From positions 3,100,001-3,164,000 of the forward strand of contig CAJGZL010000001.1 of assembly GCA_904846145.1 (NCBI GenBank): 64,000 bases of DNA, in the 5' to 3' direction. The notes beneath the pieces were generated by a model that ran no database searches, was not told the origin of the DNA, and saw nothing but the letters and a program-made list of their open reading frames with translations. The position numbers and the translations under genes were made by a program. Positions 26,920 to 35,678 of this stretch are shown here, piece after piece. Source of the DNA: Psychrobacter immobilis (lineage in GTDB: Bacteria > Pseudomonadota > Gammaproteobacteria > Pseudomonadales > Moraxellaceae). Each line of letters begins with the position of its first letter. Position 1 is the first letter of the stretch.

Positions 26920-26986
26920 GTTTTTTATACTTTTAACGTTTTATACTTTTAACGTTTCATACTTCTAAAACTTTATACCTCTAAAG
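26920..26986. repeat. Four imperfect 16-18-bp tandem repeats
   Basis: Units of the type gttttatacttttaac occur at 26920, 26938, 26954 and 26971. The last unit covers the stop codon of the biotinyl-like gene that ends at 26973. The A/T-rich array sits in the convergence zone past the end of the 5-oxoproline operon. Confidence 0.7.
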
Positions 26987-27395
26987 TAAAGATAGGCTGA
27001 CCATACTCTACGTTCTGTCCTTCTTTAACTAAGATATCACTGATGATCCCGTGTTTATCACTGACGACAGGTAACAGTCGGGTCAGCTCATCAATAAAGC
27101 AAACGGTTTGACCTTTTTCAATACGATCACCTTTGTTAACTAAAGGATCAGTAGTAGCATCTTCACTTAGGTAGACTTGACCGACATGAGTAGCAGATAC
27201 TTGCAAACTCTTATTGACACTATCTTTGCTCTTATCAGTAGGGGCTGTTGCTACTGTCTCGATGGGACTGTTACTACCCCGTTGATCTACTCTATTGACC
27301 ACCGTAATAGACTGCCCATTATTGGTAATGGTTACTTTATGCAACTGACTACTCTCGACCAGTCCAACGACACGTGCCACTTGTTCTATATCCAT
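26973..27395 (-). CDS. Biotin-carboxyl-carrier-like protein lacking the biotin lysine
   Basis: The 140-residue protein aligns end to end with AccB-type carriers: an N-terminal MDIEQVARVVGLVESSQLHK, a linker, and a barrel-sandwich domain HVGQVYLSEDATTDPLVNKG to NVEYGQPIFTLEV. Where carriers have EAMKMM, this protein has DELTRLLPV, so it has no Lys to biotinylate. A canonical carrier with EAMKMM is encoded at the start of the same operon. It is the last gene, 22 bp after the NRAMP-type transporter. By inference it is a structural or regulatory partner of a biotin-dependent complex or holds another cofactor; its role is unknown. Confidence 0.8.
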   Translation of the reverse strand: MDIEQVARVVGLVESSQLHKVTITNNGQSITVVNRVDQRGSNSPIETVATAPTDKSKDSVNKSLQVSATHVGQVYLSEDATTDPLVNKGDRIEKGQTVCFIDELTRLLPVVSDKHGIISDILVKEGQNVEYGQPIFTLEV

Positions 27396-27417
27396 AACAG
27401 ACTCCTTGATTTGTCTT

Positions 27418-28611
27418 TTAGCTCATTCCAAGATATTGCATAATAGTCATTACGCTTAATATAGTCATTGATACAGCAATGACCCAACCAAGCACGGCAA
27501 TCCAGATCGGATGCTTATAATTACCAACGATATTTTTTCTATAAGCGGCAATAAGAATAATGACCATAGCGATAGGCAGCACCAAGCCATTTAACGTACC
27601 AACCAAGACTAATACTTGAGCGGGCTTGCCAATAGTGGCAAATACTAATGTCGAAATAATGATAAAACCAATAATAAAATAGCGCTTATGTCTTTCGATA
27701 AATGGATGAAAGTTGGTCATAAAAGAGACAGAGGTGTAAGCTGCGCCAATGACAGAAGTTACAGAAGCGGCCCAAATTACAATACCAAAAATAACTTTAC
27801 CAGTATTGCCCAAGATGTACTGAAAAGGTGACATGGCTGGGTTCGCAGGATCCAATGAAACACCTTGAGAAACCACGCCTAAAACAGCAAGGAATAAGAA
27901 TACGCGAATAACAGAGGCCACTAAAATACCCGTTACTGAACTTCTAGTAACGTCCGCTAGGTTTTCTTCACCACTCACGCCAGCTTCTAGCAAGCGATGC
28001 GCGCCAGAGAAAGTGATATAACCGCCGACGGTACCGCCAACTAAAGTGACGATAGCGACGGCATCAATCTTGTCTGGCATGATAGTTTTAGTGACGGCCT
28101 CTGCTAGCGGCGGATCGGATTTGAATACCACATAAATGATCAATACAATGAGAATAAAGCCCATTAATTGCGCGAACTTGTCCATCATAGGCCCTGTTTC
28201 TCGGCCTAAGAATATAGCGACAGCAATCACCCCACTGATCAGTGCACCAGTGATCGGCGAGATATTGAACATCGACTGCATACCAAGCCCAGCGCCACCG
28301 ATATTACCGATATTAAAAGCCAGTCCCCCTGCGATAATCAGGAAAGCTAGCAAATAACCAACCCCTGGAAAGACTAAGTTAGCGATTTCCTGCGCACGCT
28401 TTTTGGATACTGCAACTATTCGCCAAACGTTAAGCTGTACTCCAATATCCATAATAATAGATATAAGGATGACAAAACCGAAACTGGCCATTAAACTTTC
28501 GGTAAAAGTAGCCGTTTGGGTCAAAAACCCTGGCCCTACTGCTGAGGTCGCCATCAAAAAAGCGGCACCCAAAATAGCAGTATTGTGTTTTTTTAAGGTA
28601 CTCATATACAT
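27418..28611 (-). CDS. NRAMP-fold transporter (YcsG-like) without canonical metal motifs
   Basis: The 397-residue protein has about eleven membrane segments and belongs to the NRAMP superfamily branch that includes B. subtilis YcsG. The first segment reads MATSAVGPGFLTQTATFTES, without the DPGN metal ligands of true Mn/Fe NRAMPs, and the sixth-helix region GGTVGGYITFSGAHRL has no MPH motif. Its place between pxpA and a biotinyl-like gene in a 5-oxoproline operon suggests uptake of an organic substrate such as 5-oxoproline, or of a non-transition-metal ion. This is inference. Confidence 0.82.
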   Translation of the reverse strand: MYMSTLKKHNTAILGAAFLMATSAVGPGFLTQTATFTESLMASFGFVILISIIMDIGVQLNVWRIVAVSKKRAQEIANLVFPGVGYLLAFLIIAGGLAFNIGNIGGAGLGMQSMFNISPITGALISGVIAVAIFLGRETGPMMDKFAQLMGFILIVLIIYVVFKSDPPLAEAVTKTIMPDKIDAVAIVTLVGGTVGGYITFSGAHRLLEAGVSGEENLADVTRSSVTGILVASVIRVFLFLAVLGVVSQGVSLDPANPAMSPFQYILGNTGKVIFGIVIWAASVTSVIGAAYTSVSFMTNFHPFIERHKRYFIIGFIIISTLVFATIGKPAQVLVLVGTLNGLVLPIAMVIILIAAYRKNIVGNYKHPIWIAVLGWVIAVSMTILSVMTIMQYLGMS

Positions 28612-28658
28612 CCTTGTTTTATACAGAGTAGGTGGTTCAAACTATTTTTAAGCTGATG

Positions 28659-29420
28659 TTAAGCCGATATCTCAATACCTTGAAGCTCTAGTTGCTTCTT
28701 TATCTCCTGCGCAAATAAAATGGCATGTTCACCATCACCATGTAAACAGATGCTTTGTGCCTCTACTGGCACCGTCGCGCCACATATACTAGTGACTTCT
28801 CCTTCGTTAAGCATTTGCAATACATGCTTAACGGCCTCGTCAGTATCGGTTATTACCGCGTTGTCTTTGCTGCGAGAGACTAGTGAGCCATCTTTTTCAT
28901 AGTTTCTATCGGCAAATACTTCTGATATCACCTCTAAGCCATGATTTTTGGCTGATTTGACCAGATAGCCCCCTGATAGGCCCATTACTTTTAAAGTGGG
29001 ATCAAAACGCTTTATTTCACTGACCAAGATATCTGATAGCTTCTCATCGCTGGCGGCTTGGTTATACAAAGCACCGTGCGGTTTTACATATTCTAAAGGC
29101 ACTCCAACCAAGTCACAGAGCGCTTTTGTCGCGCCCAACTGATAAGCCATCAAGGCTCGATACTCACCTTCGTCTAAGGATTGATTGCTGCGACCGAAGT
29201 TCTCTCTATCATTTAGTCCAGGGTGCGCGCCTACTCTGACATTGTTTTGTTTCGCCAATTGCAAGGTAGCTAACATCTCAGCATAAGAGCCTGCATGAAG
29301 ACCGCAGCAGACATTAGCCGAGCTGACTATGGTCAAGAGCTTGTCATCTTGGCCGCAGCCTTCGGCGACGTCGGCGTTCAAGTCAACGCTATCGACGGTT
29401 TTTGATGAATCAATTTTCAT
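28659..29420 (-). CDS. pxpA: 5-oxoprolinase subunit PxpA (LamB/YcsF family)
   Basis: PxpA works with PxpB and PxpC to open 5-oxoproline to glutamate with ATP. The 253-residue protein has the family start DLNADVAEGCGQDDKLLTIV, the metal-site-like SSANVCCGLHAGSYAEM and VGAHPGLNDRENFGR, and SICLHGDGEHAILFAQEI at the C-terminus. I chose the ATG at 29420, which overlaps the pxpC stop by 11 bp and gives a normal length; a longer frame to 29471 adds an unsupported extension. Confidence 0.92.
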   Translation of the reverse strand: MKIDSSKTVDSVDLNADVAEGCGQDDKLLTIVSSANVCCGLHAGSYAEMLATLQLAKQNNVRVGAHPGLNDRENFGRSNQSLDEGEYRALMAYQLGATKALCDLVGVPLEYVKPHGALYNQAASDEKLSDILVSEIKRFDPTLKVMGLSGGYLVKSAKNHGLEVISEVFADRNYEKDGSLVSRSKDNAVITDTDEAVKHVLQMLNEGEVTSICGATVPVEAQSICLHGDGEHAILFAQEIKKQLELQGIEISA

Positions 29421-30333
29421 GGGCGTACTCCTTGATTTGCTCGATATAATAATGTCGGTTTTGCTGTTCATATAATGCCTGCTCTACGGTTACCATGGTA
29501 AATTGACAGGTTTTACCAAATCTAATTTGCGCCATGAGCCCTATATCTGCATCAATCACCGTGGCGATTTTAGGATAGCCGCCTGTGGTTTGAGCATCAG
29601 CCATCAGCACAATCGGCTGACCTTGCGGCGGCACTTGAATCATACCGATATCGACGCCGTGCGAGCTCATCTGCGCCGATTCAATAAATTCAAGTGCGCT
29701 ACCATTCAAGCGATAGCCCATACGGTTGCTGCTACTTTGTAGTTGCCATTGTTGCGACTCAAACGCCGCTTTTGAGTCAGAGGTAAAGTATTCGTACTCA
29801 CTATTTTTTATCACTCTGACAGTCTGAGTGGGCGCAAGCCTTGCCACCCCTATGACAGGTAAGTTTGAGGCGGCTCTAATCATTAAGATGTCATCTGCCT
29901 TAAGGTATCTACCCTCAAAGCCACCGAACCCCGCTTTTAGGTTGGTACTAGTAGACTGCAGGACAGGCTCGATATCAAAGCCGCCATGCACACACAGATA
30001 GGTATACATCCCTTGTAATGGGCGTATGAGTTTGAGGGTTTGCCCTGCCTGCGCATTGATACGCCAGTAGCAAGCAATACGCTTGTCATCTAAATAGGCC
30101 TCGTATAGCGCACCAGTTAGACAAAAACTGACCGCCTCTTCAAACTCTATGATTAACTCACCCATAGCGATCTCAATAGCAGGCTCGTTAAGATCGTTTT
30201 TCATCAAAGCATTGCCTGCTTGCAATGACCAGCTATCCATGACGCCATTTCTACCTACCCCCATACTTCGATAGCCAAATCGTCCTGAGTCTTGGATACT
30301 AGCAAGCGCATTCGTGGTTAAAATCTTCATCAA
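29410..30333 (-). CDS. pxpC: 5-oxoprolinase subunit PxpC (KipA family)
   Basis: The 307-residue subunit has the KipA/urea-amidolyase-type carboxyltransferase-like fold. Characteristic blocks are ALASIQDSGRFGYRSMGVGR, GVMDSWSLQAGNALMKNDLN, and in the C-terminal half MSSHGVDIGMIQVPPQGQPI with ADAQTTGGYPKIATVID. It overlaps pxpA and follows pxpB by 73 bp. In B. subtilis the homologue KipA was first described with KipI in sporulation control; here the context is metabolic. Confidence 0.92.
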   Translation of the reverse strand: MMKILTTNALASIQDSGRFGYRSMGVGRNGVMDSWSLQAGNALMKNDLNEPAIEIAMGELIIEFEEAVSFCLTGALYEAYLDDKRIACYWRINAQAGQTLKLIRPLQGMYTYLCVHGGFDIEPVLQSTSTNLKAGFGGFEGRYLKADDILMIRAASNLPVIGVARLAPTQTVRVIKNSEYEYFTSDSKAAFESQQWQLQSSSNRMGYRLNGSALEFIESAQMSSHGVDIGMIQVPPQGQPIVLMADAQTTGGYPKIATVIDADIGLMAQIRFGKTCQFTMVTVEQALYEQQNRHYYIEQIKEYAHEN

Positions 30334-30406
30334 TGCTACCTTTTTATATTTTTATACATTTCTTTTATTGATATTTTTATTCATGTAGCCATTACTTATA
30401 GTGATA

Positions 30407-31060
30407 TCAGTCATGAATATCGATAGCTCTAAACTGTAAGGTATCGCCTGCGCTGAGCAAGGTAGGAGACGCTTGGTCTAAATCAAACAAAGCAGTATCA
30501 GTCTGCCCTAATAGCTGCCAGCCCCCTGGAGACTCAAAGGGATAGACGCCTGTCTGTTCACCGCCGATGCCGACTGAGCCTGCGGGTACTTGCGTTCTTG
30601 GGATAGCATGCCTTGGAAAATATAAAGATTCGGATAAGCCACCAAGATAAGGAAATCCAGGTTGAAAACCAATGAAATAGACGGTATAAGTCGCTTCGGT
30701 ATGCAGATTCACCACAGCCTCAACCGAGAGGCCTAGTTCAGTGGCCATAGACTTTAGATCAGGACCATATTGACCGCCATAGTGCACTGGAATCTCAATA
30801 TGATTGCCATTGATTACCTTTGATGGGATATCATCAAGCTGCGCGGATAGCTTATCTTTAAAGCTCTGTAGCTCGCTCCATGCTAGCGGCGCTATAAATA
30901 CACTGAGCGTACTCATCCCAATCACCACTTCTATCACTTCTGGCAGCTGTTGGATGCTATCTGCCAACGCCCAGCACTGTTGCTGTTTGTCTAAAGTGAT
31001 AGGTTTAGGAAAGAACAAAACCAAGTTGGTCTCACTGCATAGTTGCCACTGTAAATCCAT
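30407..31060 (-). CDS. pxpB: 5-oxoprolinase subunit PxpB (KipI family)
   Basis: The 217-residue subunit has cyclophilin-like KipI features: VVNLHTEATYTVYFIGFQPG followed by FPYLGGLSESLYFPRHAIPR and PAGSVGIGGEQTGVYPFESP. The ATG at 31060 is preceded by GGAG at a spacing of nine bases and gives nearly the same length as the E. coli protein; in-frame ATGs at 31078 and 31075 lack such a site. It lies between the biotin carboxylase and pxpC genes of the operon. Confidence 0.92.
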   Translation of the reverse strand: MDLQWQLCSETNLVLFFPKPITLDKQQQCWALADSIQQLPEVIEVVIGMSTLSVFIAPLAWSELQSFKDKLSAQLDDIPSKVINGNHIEIPVHYGGQYGPDLKSMATELGLSVEAVVNLHTEATYTVYFIGFQPGFPYLGGLSESLYFPRHAIPRTQVPAGSVGIGGEQTGVYPFESPGGWQLLGQTDTALFDLDQASPTLLSAGDTLQFRAIDIHD

Positions 31061-31151
31061 TAGCGTGCGCTCCATCATCTTTGTTTTACATTATCTTGGT
31101 TATACACTATCTTGGTTGTATATATTTTCGTTATACATTGCCACTCAAGCT

Positions 31152-32498
31152 TTAGATATTGTCCGTTATCCATTCCGCTAGATAATGAATACTCATTTGA
31201 CCTTTACAAAACCCTGCATCTTTGAATAGGCGCTCATGAAGACTGATATTAGTATCAATTCCTGTAATTTGCGTCTCTGACAATGCCGCTTGCATCTTTT
31301 TTATCGCTTGCTCTCTTGAAGCATCATGCACGCATATTTTGGCAATTAGGCTATCGTAAGAAGGTGGCACGACATAATTGGACTCAACATGACTGTCCAC
31401 TCGGACGCCAAGCCCTGCTGGCATATGACAGTAGTCTATACGTCCCGCATTTGGCAAAAAGGTATTAGGGTTTTCAGCATTAATGCGGCATTCAAAAGCG
31501 TGTCCAGTGATAATAATATCGCTTTGCTCATGGGCTAGCGGTAGCCCTGCGGCGACTCGTATTTGTTCTTGAACGATATCTACCCCTGTGACCATCTCAG
31601 TAATAGTATGCTCAACCTGAATCCGAGTATTCATCTCGATGAAGAAGAACTCCCCATTTTCATATAAAAATTCAAACGTGCCAGCCCCTCTATACTGCAT
31701 TTGCTGGCAGGCAGTCGCACAAGCCTGACCTATCTGTTGTCTTTGCTCATCGGTAATACCTGGCGCTGGTGCTTCCTCGATGACTTTTTGATGGCGGCGC
31801 TGCATAGAGCAATCGCGCTCACCCAAGTAGATAGCATTGCCATGAGTATCAGATAAGACTTGTATCTCAACATGTCGAGGCAATTGCAAATACTTTTCAA
31901 GATAAACGACATCACTACCAAAGTTGGCTTTAGCTTCGGTTTGGGTCATAGAAATGGCGGTCGATAGATCGTCCTGTTTGTCGACAACACGCATACCGCG
32001 ACCACCGCCACCGCTAGTCGCTTTAATAATGACAGGATAGCCGACGTCATTTGCAATCTTGATCACTTGATCCGCATCAGTCGGCAAAGCACCTTCGGAG
32101 CCAGGAACACAGGGCACGCCCGCTTGCATCATTTGCTTCTTGGCCTCGACCTTGTCTCCCATCTCTCTTATATTGTCGGCTGTTGGGCCAATAAATATCA
32201 GACCCGACTGTTCGATTAAAGCCGCAAAGTCTGCATTTTCGGATAAAAACCCGTAGCCTGGATGAATAGCCTCAGCGCCTGTCATTTTTGCCGCGGAGAC
32301 AAGCGCTCTTTGATTGAGGTAGCTATGTGTGGCATTAGCAGGGCCAATGCATATTTTCTCATCGGCTAAGCGCACTGGTAACGAGTCTTTATCTGCTTCT
32401 GAGTAGGCAATGACGGATTGAATACCTAGCTGTTTACAAGCTCGGATAACCCGCAGAGCAATCTCACCACGATTGGCAATTAAGATTTTTGAGAACAT
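31152..32498 (-). CDS. Biotin carboxylase (AccC-like) of the 5-oxoproline operon
   Basis: Biotin carboxylases use ATP and bicarbonate to carboxylate biotin on a carrier protein. The 448-residue protein begins [20 protein letters not shown] and shows the ATP-grasp loop [14 protein letters not shown] near residue 160, [14 protein letters not shown] and the catalytic [18 protein letters not shown] near 290. It is a full-length, apparently active paralogue, next to its carrier and the PxpABC genes and not with accB/accC of fatty-acid synthesis. The acceptor of the carboxyl group is not identified in this operon. Confidence 0.9.
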   Translation of the reverse strand: MFSKILIANRGEIALRVIRACKQLGIQSVIAYSEADKDSLPVRLADEKICIGPANATHSYLNQRALVSAAKMTGAEAIHPGYGFLSENADFAALIEQSGLIFIGPTADNIREMGDKVEAKKQMMQAGVPCVPGSEGALPTDADQVIKIANDVGYPVIIKATSGGGGRGMRVVDKQDDLSTAISMTQTEAKANFGSDVVYLEKYLQLPRHVEIQVLSDTHGNAIYLGERDCSMQRRHQKVIEEAPAPGITDEQRQQIGQACATACQQMQYRGAGTFEFLYENGEFFFIEMNTRIQVEHTITEMVTGVDIVQEQIRVAAGLPLAHEQSDIIITGHAFECRINAENPNTFLPNAGRIDYCHMPAGLGVRVDSHVESNYVVPPSYDSLIAKICVHDASREQAIKKMQAALSETQITGIDTNISLHERLFKDAGFCKGQMSIHYLAEWITDNI

Positions 32499-32551
32499 AT
32501 CAGTTTCCCTAAGCTGGTCTTTTTAAAGAATATAGTATTGGCTATTTGGCT

Positions 32552-33043
32552 CTATTGCGGCTCTATAACAAATAAAGGCTGCCCATACTCCACGACATCC
32601 CCTTCATCAACCAAAGCCTCTTTGATAGTACAAGCCACGTCTGCTTTTACCTCATGCATCATTTTCATCGCCTCAATAATACACAGCGTCTGCCCTGCTT
32701 CAACCTGATCGCCAACGCTGACAAACTCATCAGCACTAGGCTCTGAGCGTCGATAAAAAGTGCCGAGCATAGGGGCTGATACTTGATTGCTTTGATTGTT
32801 TTGGTCTTCGGCAGGCGGGGTTTCATCAGTGCTGTTAGCGCCTACATTGACATCGTCGCTAGTCTCTAGATGCTGTCCGCTACTATGACTGGTATGATTA
32901 GCCGTTTGGTGATCGCTGCCACTGCTATTAGACTGACAAATGACAGTAATACGCGCATCGCCATCCGTGACCTCTAACGAGTGTATATCAGAGCGCTCCG
33001 CTAGCTTTATGAGCTTTTCTAGATCAGTGAAATTAATATCCAT
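32552..33043 (-). CDS. Biotin carboxyl carrier protein (AccB-like)
   Basis: The 163-residue carrier has the AccB N-terminus (MDINFTDLEKLIKLAERSDI), a Ser/Asp/Asn-rich linker around residues 38-85 and the biotinyl domain APMLGTFYRR to VVEYGQPLFVIEPQ. The biotin site is intact: CIIEAMKMMHEVKAD, with the modified Lys between the two Met. It is 53 bp upstream of the biotin carboxylase gene, so the two form a carboxylation pair. Its paralogue without the Lys lies at the far end of the operon. Confidence 0.92.
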   Translation of the reverse strand: MDINFTDLEKLIKLAERSDIHSLEVTDGDARITVICQSNSSGSDHQTANHTSHSSGQHLETSDDVNVGANSTDETPPAEDQNNQSNQVSAPMLGTFYRRSEPSADEFVSVGDQVEAGQTLCIIEAMKMMHEVKADVACTIKEALVDEGDVVEYGQPLFVIEPQ

Positions 33044-33158
33044 ATTATTAGCTATTCCATTAGAGTAAAAAGGGATTCATTACTTTATTTAAGGGTCAAC
33101 ATAACAAGAAGTATTACAATATTCAACCGTGGCATACCCCTATATTTTCAACTAAAAA

Positions 33159-33950
33159 CTATAGGACAGCCAAGTCTTCATCTTTGGGATCACAGATGAA
33201 CATATACCCTGGTGAATGAGTGATCATAAGCTCAGGCTTGCTGGTCATAGCTATACTTTGCGGGGTGACACCACAGGCCCAAAAAACAGGCACTTCACCC
33301 TCTTTTATTATCGATGAGTCACCGAAATCAGGCAGATTTATATCTTTTATCCCTATTAGGCTAGGATCTCCTATATGGATAGGTGCGCCATGTACTTGAG
33401 GGAACCTAGACGTTGCTTGTACGGCTCGGGTCACCATCTGATACGGTATTGGTCTCATACTGACCACCATTTTTCCATGGAATTTTCCAGCAGGCTCTGT
33501 TTCTATATTGGTCACGTACATAGGTACATTGTGATTGTCTTCGATATGCCTTATGGGAATTGACGCATTTAGCATGGCAGTTTCAAAGGAGAAGCTACAG
33601 CCTAAGAGAAAGCCGACCAAATCGTCTCTCCAATAGTCGGTTAGATCAGATACTTCATCTGTTAATTCACCATATTTATATATTCTATATTTTGGTACAT
33701 CAGATCTTAAATCGGCACCTTTCGCCATGAGCTTAGGTTCTGCGCTACCGACATCTGTGACATCTAAAACAGGACAAGGTTTAGGGTTTCTTTGTGCAAA
33801 CAACAAAAAATCATAGGCTAAATCTTTCGGAACGATAACTAAGTTTGCCTGTATATGACCTTTGCACATACCAGAAGTAGATTTATTAATTTTATTATTG
33901 CTGATTAATTGCCTGACCTCTTTGGGACTCATGTTTGCCAAATCTAGCAT
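33159..33950 (-). CDS. YcsI-type DUF1445 protein (D-glutamate cyclase-like, putative hydro-lyase)
   Basis: The 263-residue protein matches the DUF1445/YcsI family: the start MSPKEVRQLISNNKINKSTS, CKGHIQANLVIVPKDLAYDF, LVGFLLGCSFSFETAML and the C-terminal PVFWACGVTPQSIAMTSKPE and MITHSPGYMFICD. A vertebrate homologous domain converts D-glutamate to 5-oxo-D-proline, which would feed the oxoprolinase encoded downstream; that link is established for the homologue, inferred here. It is the first gene of the operon. No dedicated regulator adjoins it. Confidence 0.87.
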   Translation of the reverse strand: MLDLANMSPKEVRQLISNNKINKSTSGMCKGHIQANLVIVPKDLAYDFLLFAQRNPKPCPVLDVTDVGSAEPKLMAKGADLRSDVPKYRIYKYGELTDEVSDLTDYWRDDLVGFLLGCSFSFETAMLNASIPIRHIEDNHNVPMYVTNIETEPAGKFHGKMVVSMRPIPYQMVTRAVQATSRFPQVHGAPIHIGDPSLIGIKDINLPDFGDSSIIKEGEVPVFWACGVTPQSIAMTSKPELMITHSPGYMFICDPKDEDLAVL

Positions 33951-34138
33951 TGTCGATACCTCTTCTGCTATTTTACGAAAAATAGTCTATCAATTACTCT
34001 TATCATATAGCGATAATTTGCTTAGAGAAAACTTAAATTGAGTGCTTTTGTTACTTGATAGCCAAATGTAGATTTTGATAGATAATACAAAGTTAGTAAC
34101 ATCGCTTGAGGCTAGCAATAAAGAAAAAGTAATCACGA

Positions 34139-34621
34139 CTATATCTCGCAATTTGCCATATCTTTTATTCGGTCAGGAGTAGGTAGATGTTCGGCAAGAG
34201 GTTTGGGAAGCGACAAAAGCTCATTATAAAAATCAGACAGCGCTTCATCATCTTTAATAATTTCATTTTGTACCAAATACTTAGTGGCATAGCAATCTGC
34301 AGTCGACTCGTTCTCCTCAACGACGGTATCAAAAATAAAGTGTCCACATGTATGAGCGAACCACCACTGTGCAACATTACTTGAATATTGACTTAATATA
34401 TCGGAGTTCACTGAAATATATGGCATCCCAAGAAAATATCTCGTAGACAAACCAACGTCATTAAATCCAGTATCTGTGAATATTGATGCTTTTACATTTT
34501 CAGGTGTCGTGCAACTCATTTGTAAACCTCTGATATCGACCTGATTTGTTGCTGCGTGCGCTACTGTCATCTGTGAATACAGTAAAGCAGTCATAGCCAA
34601 AATAAATGTCATCCGTCTCAT
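34139..34621 (-). CDS. Secreted M48-like protein with altered zinc motif
   Basis: The 160-residue protein starts with a Sec signal peptide (MRRMTFILAMTALLYSQMTV, cleavage after AHA). The mature part has WWFAHTCGHFIFDTV and, about 20 residues on, ESTADCYATKYL. This resembles the HEXXH...E.ADCYA layout of M48-like metalloproteases, but the catalytic Glu is Thr (HTCGH). Both zinc-binding His and the downstream Glu/Asp remain, so it may bind zinc without normal hydrolysis. It starts inside the stop of the WG-repeat gene, a translationally coupled pair. Family assignment is tentative. Confidence 0.6.
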   Translation of the reverse strand: MRRMTFILAMTALLYSQMTVAHAATNQVDIRGLQMSCTTPENVKASIFTDTGFNDVGLSTRYFLGMPYISVNSDILSQYSSNVAQWWFAHTCGHFIFDTVVEENESTADCYATKYLVQNEIIKDDEALSDFYNELLSLPKPLAEHLPTPDRIKDMANCEI

Positions 34622-35466
34622 ATATACTCTCCCTTTTTATTAATAGTGATCCAAATATTGTCTTTTTTTACTTTTGCGACACCGCCTGAAAAAGAAGAAG
34701 CTTGTTCAAAAACTATTGGTATAACGATTTTTCCCTGTTGATTGATAAAACCGTATCTACCTTCATAGCTAACACGCGCCAGCTCCTCTGAAAAAATAAC
34801 GGCACTATCATACTTTGGCGGTACAACCTCTTGACCTTGCTGATTTAAAAAGCCGTATTTATCGTTCTGCTTAACCATTACCAAACCTTCTAAAAAGGGC
34901 AAATCAATGAGATCGTATTGTATAGGTGCAACAAGCTCCCCTTTTTTATTGATAAGTCCTTGCTTAGCTTCGGCTTCTACTAGAGCTAAGCCATTCAAAA
35001 AAATCTCTGCGTAAGAAAAAGGATTCAGGTTATAGTACTTATCGACATCTAAAACTTCTGCTCCTGTCTTATCAATAAATATGTATCGTCCATCTTTTCT
35101 GACTCGTGCCAAGCCATCAGAGAATCTACTTGGTCGGTCGTAATCAAATGAAATGACGACATTCCCATGTGTATCTATAAATCCTGATTTGCCCTTTTTT
35201 TCGACACTCGCCAGCCCTTCTGAAAATGCCCCAACCTCATCATATATAGCAGGCACTACAATATCGCCCTGACTATTTATAAAACCATATTTACCCTCTT
35301 TTTCAACTTTAACTAAATTCTCAAAAAAATAAAGACCTTCAGTTTCCTGAAGATCTACTGTTGGTGCATAATTATGAGAGATTTCTGAGGCACTAGCTTG
35401 AGAAGCACTTATCAAGATTGATAATGTGATGACACTGGGACTTATAAGCCAAGTTAATTTGCTCAT
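34618..35466 (-). CDS. Secreted WG-repeat protein
   Basis: The 282-residue protein has an N-terminal signal peptide ending near SQASAS and about seven WG-type beta repeats of around 32 residues, each of the form 'V.K.GKYGFIN..G..V.P..YD....FSEGLA' (for example KEGKYGFINSQGDIVVPAIY, KKGKSGFIDTHGNVVISFDY and YEGRYGFINQQGKIVIPIVF). Such repeats form extracellular or periplasmic binding scaffolds of mostly unknown partner. It overlaps the downstream M48-like gene by four bases. Confidence 0.85.
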   Translation of the reverse strand: MSKLTWLISPSVITLSILISASQASASEISHNYAPTVDLQETEGLYFFENLVKVEKEGKYGFINSQGDIVVPAIYDEVGAFSEGLASVEKKGKSGFIDTHGNVVISFDYDRPSRFSDGLARVRKDGRYIFIDKTGAEVLDVDKYYNLNPFSYAEIFLNGLALVEAEAKQGLINKKGELVAPIQYDLIDLPFLEGLVMVKQNDKYGFLNQQGQEVVPPKYDSAVIFSEELARVSYEGRYGFINQQGKIVIPIVFEQASSFSGGVAKVKKDNIWITINKKGEYI

Positions 35467-35678
35467 GCTGAATGTCCTTGTTCCAATATGATCTCCGTTA
35501 AATATTATATTGACTCAAACAAATAAACATCGCAAGTATAAATCCACTTTTAAGAATACTTGCAATGCTTCTTATAAAAAATTATATTTAAGTAATGCCA
35601 TATTTATCGTACTGCTTTGCATAATAATCAAAAAATAGTTTTTTTATACCTCTAATACTCACATTAAGGATACTGACA

